A stretch of DNA of 64,000 nucleotides. Origin: Qingshengfaniella alkalisoli (GTDB taxonomy: Bacteria; Pseudomonadota; Alphaproteobacteria; Rhodobacterales; Rhodobacteraceae). The notes under the pieces were generated by a model. That model was not told the origin of the DNA. It did no database searches and was given only the letters and a program-made list of their open reading frames with translations. The position numbers were made by a program, and so were the translations under genes. Location of the stretch: assembly GCF_007855645.1 (NCBI RefSeq), contig NZ_CP042261.1, forward strand, positions 1,034,501 through 1,098,500, given 5' to 3'. This document shows, piece after piece, positions 62,923-64,000 of this stretch (the stretch's first letter is position 1; the number at the start of each line of letters is the position of its first letter).

Positions 62923-64000
62923 GTCCGGACTAGCCCTTTCTTCCGCTTTCGCGACGATTCTGGCGACGCAGGCAGTGGCGCAATCCGAGTCGGCACCACT
63001 GTCCGCAATTCCTTGGCTGTCGGAAAGCCTGGATCAGCCACAGCCGACGGCGGAGCCGCCAGCTACACCAGCCAAGCCCATAGGCAGGATCACCGTCCGA
63101 TCACTGGATGAAACGCTGCCCGACGCGTCCGGGTTGGAAAAGGCCGAAGCCTTTGGGCTGCCGCCCGATCTGTGGAGCGGATCGGACCCGGAGCGACTGG
63201 CGGAGTTGATCGCGACCATGCCCGCGCAGCAGTTGCCCGCGATGCAACGGTTGTTTCACACGCTGATGATTGCAGAAACGCGCGATCCGCCTGTCGGCGA
63301 CGGATCGCTCTTGCGGGCACGCGTGGATGCGCTGCTCGGAACCGCCGCGCTGGCCGACGCGCGAAGCTTGATCGAACGCACCGGCACCACCTCGCCGGAC
63401 ATGTTCCGCCGCTGGTTCGACATTGCGCTTCTGACCGGAACCGAAGATCGCGGTTGTGCGACACTGGACGCCAGCCCCGAATTGTCGCCCAGCTATGAGG
63501 CACGGGTATTCTGTCTGGCCCGCGTCGGGCGATGGACCACGGCGGCGCTAACGCTGGAAACGGCAACCGCGCTTGGCCGAATCGACATGCAGTCGCGCGA
63601 CTTGCTGGCGCGTTTTCTTGACCCCGAGTTGTTCGAGGGTGAACCCGACCTGCCCCTGCCTGAGCCTATAACACCGCTCGACTACCGCCTACTGGAAGGG
63701 ATCGGCGAGCGCGTTCCAACACAGGATTTGCCGCTGGCCTTCGCCCATTCAGATCTGCGTCACGTCATCGGCTGGAAGGCGCAGATTGTCGCAAGCGAAC
63801 GGCTGGTGCGCGACGGGGCGATCGACAGCAAAGACCTGTTGACTATCTATACGACGCGGCGACCCTCTGCCTCGGGAGGAGCCTGGGACCGCGTTGCCGC
63901 GATTCAGGCGCTGGACATCGCGATCAACGCGGGAGATACAAAATCCGTCGCACGGGCACTGACACATTGCGCGCCCTTGATGGAAGAAAACGGGCTAGAG
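62912..64000 (+). CDS. Secreted protein of unknown function, 5' part (runs off the window)
   Basis: Open frame from ATG 62912 to the end of the window, 363 residues so far. A signal peptide is evident (GLALSSAFATILATQAVA, cleaved before QSES), then a Pro/Ala/Glu-rich region (residues about 40-60: QPTAEPPATPAKPIG). The rest is helical and may be repeat-like (RLAELIATMPAQQLPAMQRLF; RWTTAALTLETATALGR), with single cysteines in GCATLD and RVFCLAR. It resembles proteins labelled 'antifreeze glycopeptide polyprotein' in Rhodobacterales, a name with no functional basis here. Overlaps the 44-residue gene by 11 bp. Confidence 0.75.
   Translation, partial: MASRSGLALSSAFATILATQAVAQSESAPLSAIPWLSESLDQPQPTAEPPATPAKPIGRITVRSLDETLPDASGLEKAEAFGLPPDLWSGSDPERLAELIATMPAQQLPAMQRLFHTLMIAETRDPPVGDGSLLRARVDALLGTAALADARSLIERTGTTSPDMFRRWFDIALLTGTEDRGCATLDASPELSPSYEARVFCLARVGRWTTAALTLETATALGRIDMQSRDLLARFLDPELFEGEPDLPLPEPITPLDYRLLEGIGERVPTQDLPLAFAHSDLRHVIGWKAQIVASERLVRDGAIDSKDLLTIYTTRRPSASGGAWDRVAAIQALDIAINAGDTKSVARALTHCAPLMEENGLE

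Overview
The window is chromosomal core DNA from an alphaproteobacterium, most likely a marine Rhodobacteraceae (Roseobacter-group) species. I infer this from recognition of the proteins, with no database search. Clues are the glyQ-DUF6446-glyS block, folE2 in place of folE, a SAM-II riboswitch before metZ, CtrA-type boxes (TTAA-N7-TTAAC), a DUF1127 protein and a lon/tgt/rimK/suf/tpiA/sodB/ccmI order. I saw no rRNA, tRNA, CRISPR array, insertion sequence or phage gene. Genes are tightly packed on both strands, often with 1-17 bp overlaps.

Layout. 0-12.6 kb: end of lipB, ctaD, a DUF2244 protein, yqeY, carA, a CtrA-box-preceded glycosyltransferase, a GntR regulator, a HAD nucleotidase, a UbiH-type hydroxylase, two overlapping Lrp regulators, ilvC and an EEP-family protein. 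12.6-25.8 kb, mostly minus: glmM-folP-folB, a SleB-type cell-wall hydrolase, glyS-DUF6446-glyQ, a plus-strand degenerate trypsin-like protein, trkH-folE2-metZ, with a SAM-II riboswitch and terminator before metZ. 26-36.8 kb: GST, yciB, two EamA permeases, mgtC, a GNAT protein, ftsY, an orphan NuoE-NuoF fusion, xseA, purD and yebC. 36.8-46 kb: SLC13 permease, YmdB-like phosphoesterase, 5-formyl-THF cyclo-ligase, mgtE, hisN-type phosphatase, XRE and LysR regulators, DUF1127, Bax-inhibitor-1, then a gene-poor stretch of about 820 bp. 46-52.8 kb: lon, tgt, a protease-RimK fusion, two Fe-S assembly genes, tpiA. 52.8-64 kb: the unusual locus, then sodB, ccmI-ruvX, TauE, dusA, aroB-aroK, a tiny membrane protein and a truncated secreted protein.

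Most genes are housekeeping: folate (folE2, folB, folP, 5-formyl-THF cyclo-ligase), methionine and branched-chain amino acids, cell envelope, translation and proteostasis.

The most novel part is 52.8-56.2 kb. Two unannotated microproteins of 40 and 37 residues have signal peptides and end in nearly the same tail, ANPCNP(E/L)IQKC followed by stop. They lie in tandem just upstream of, and co-directional with, a 975-residue protein that joins a multi-pass membrane region, an internal signal-like segment and a cysteine-rich periplasmic solute-binding domain. A perfect CtrA-type box and a stem-loop lie between the two small genes. I infer a secreted-peptide/membrane-receptor (or processing) module; its function is unknown.
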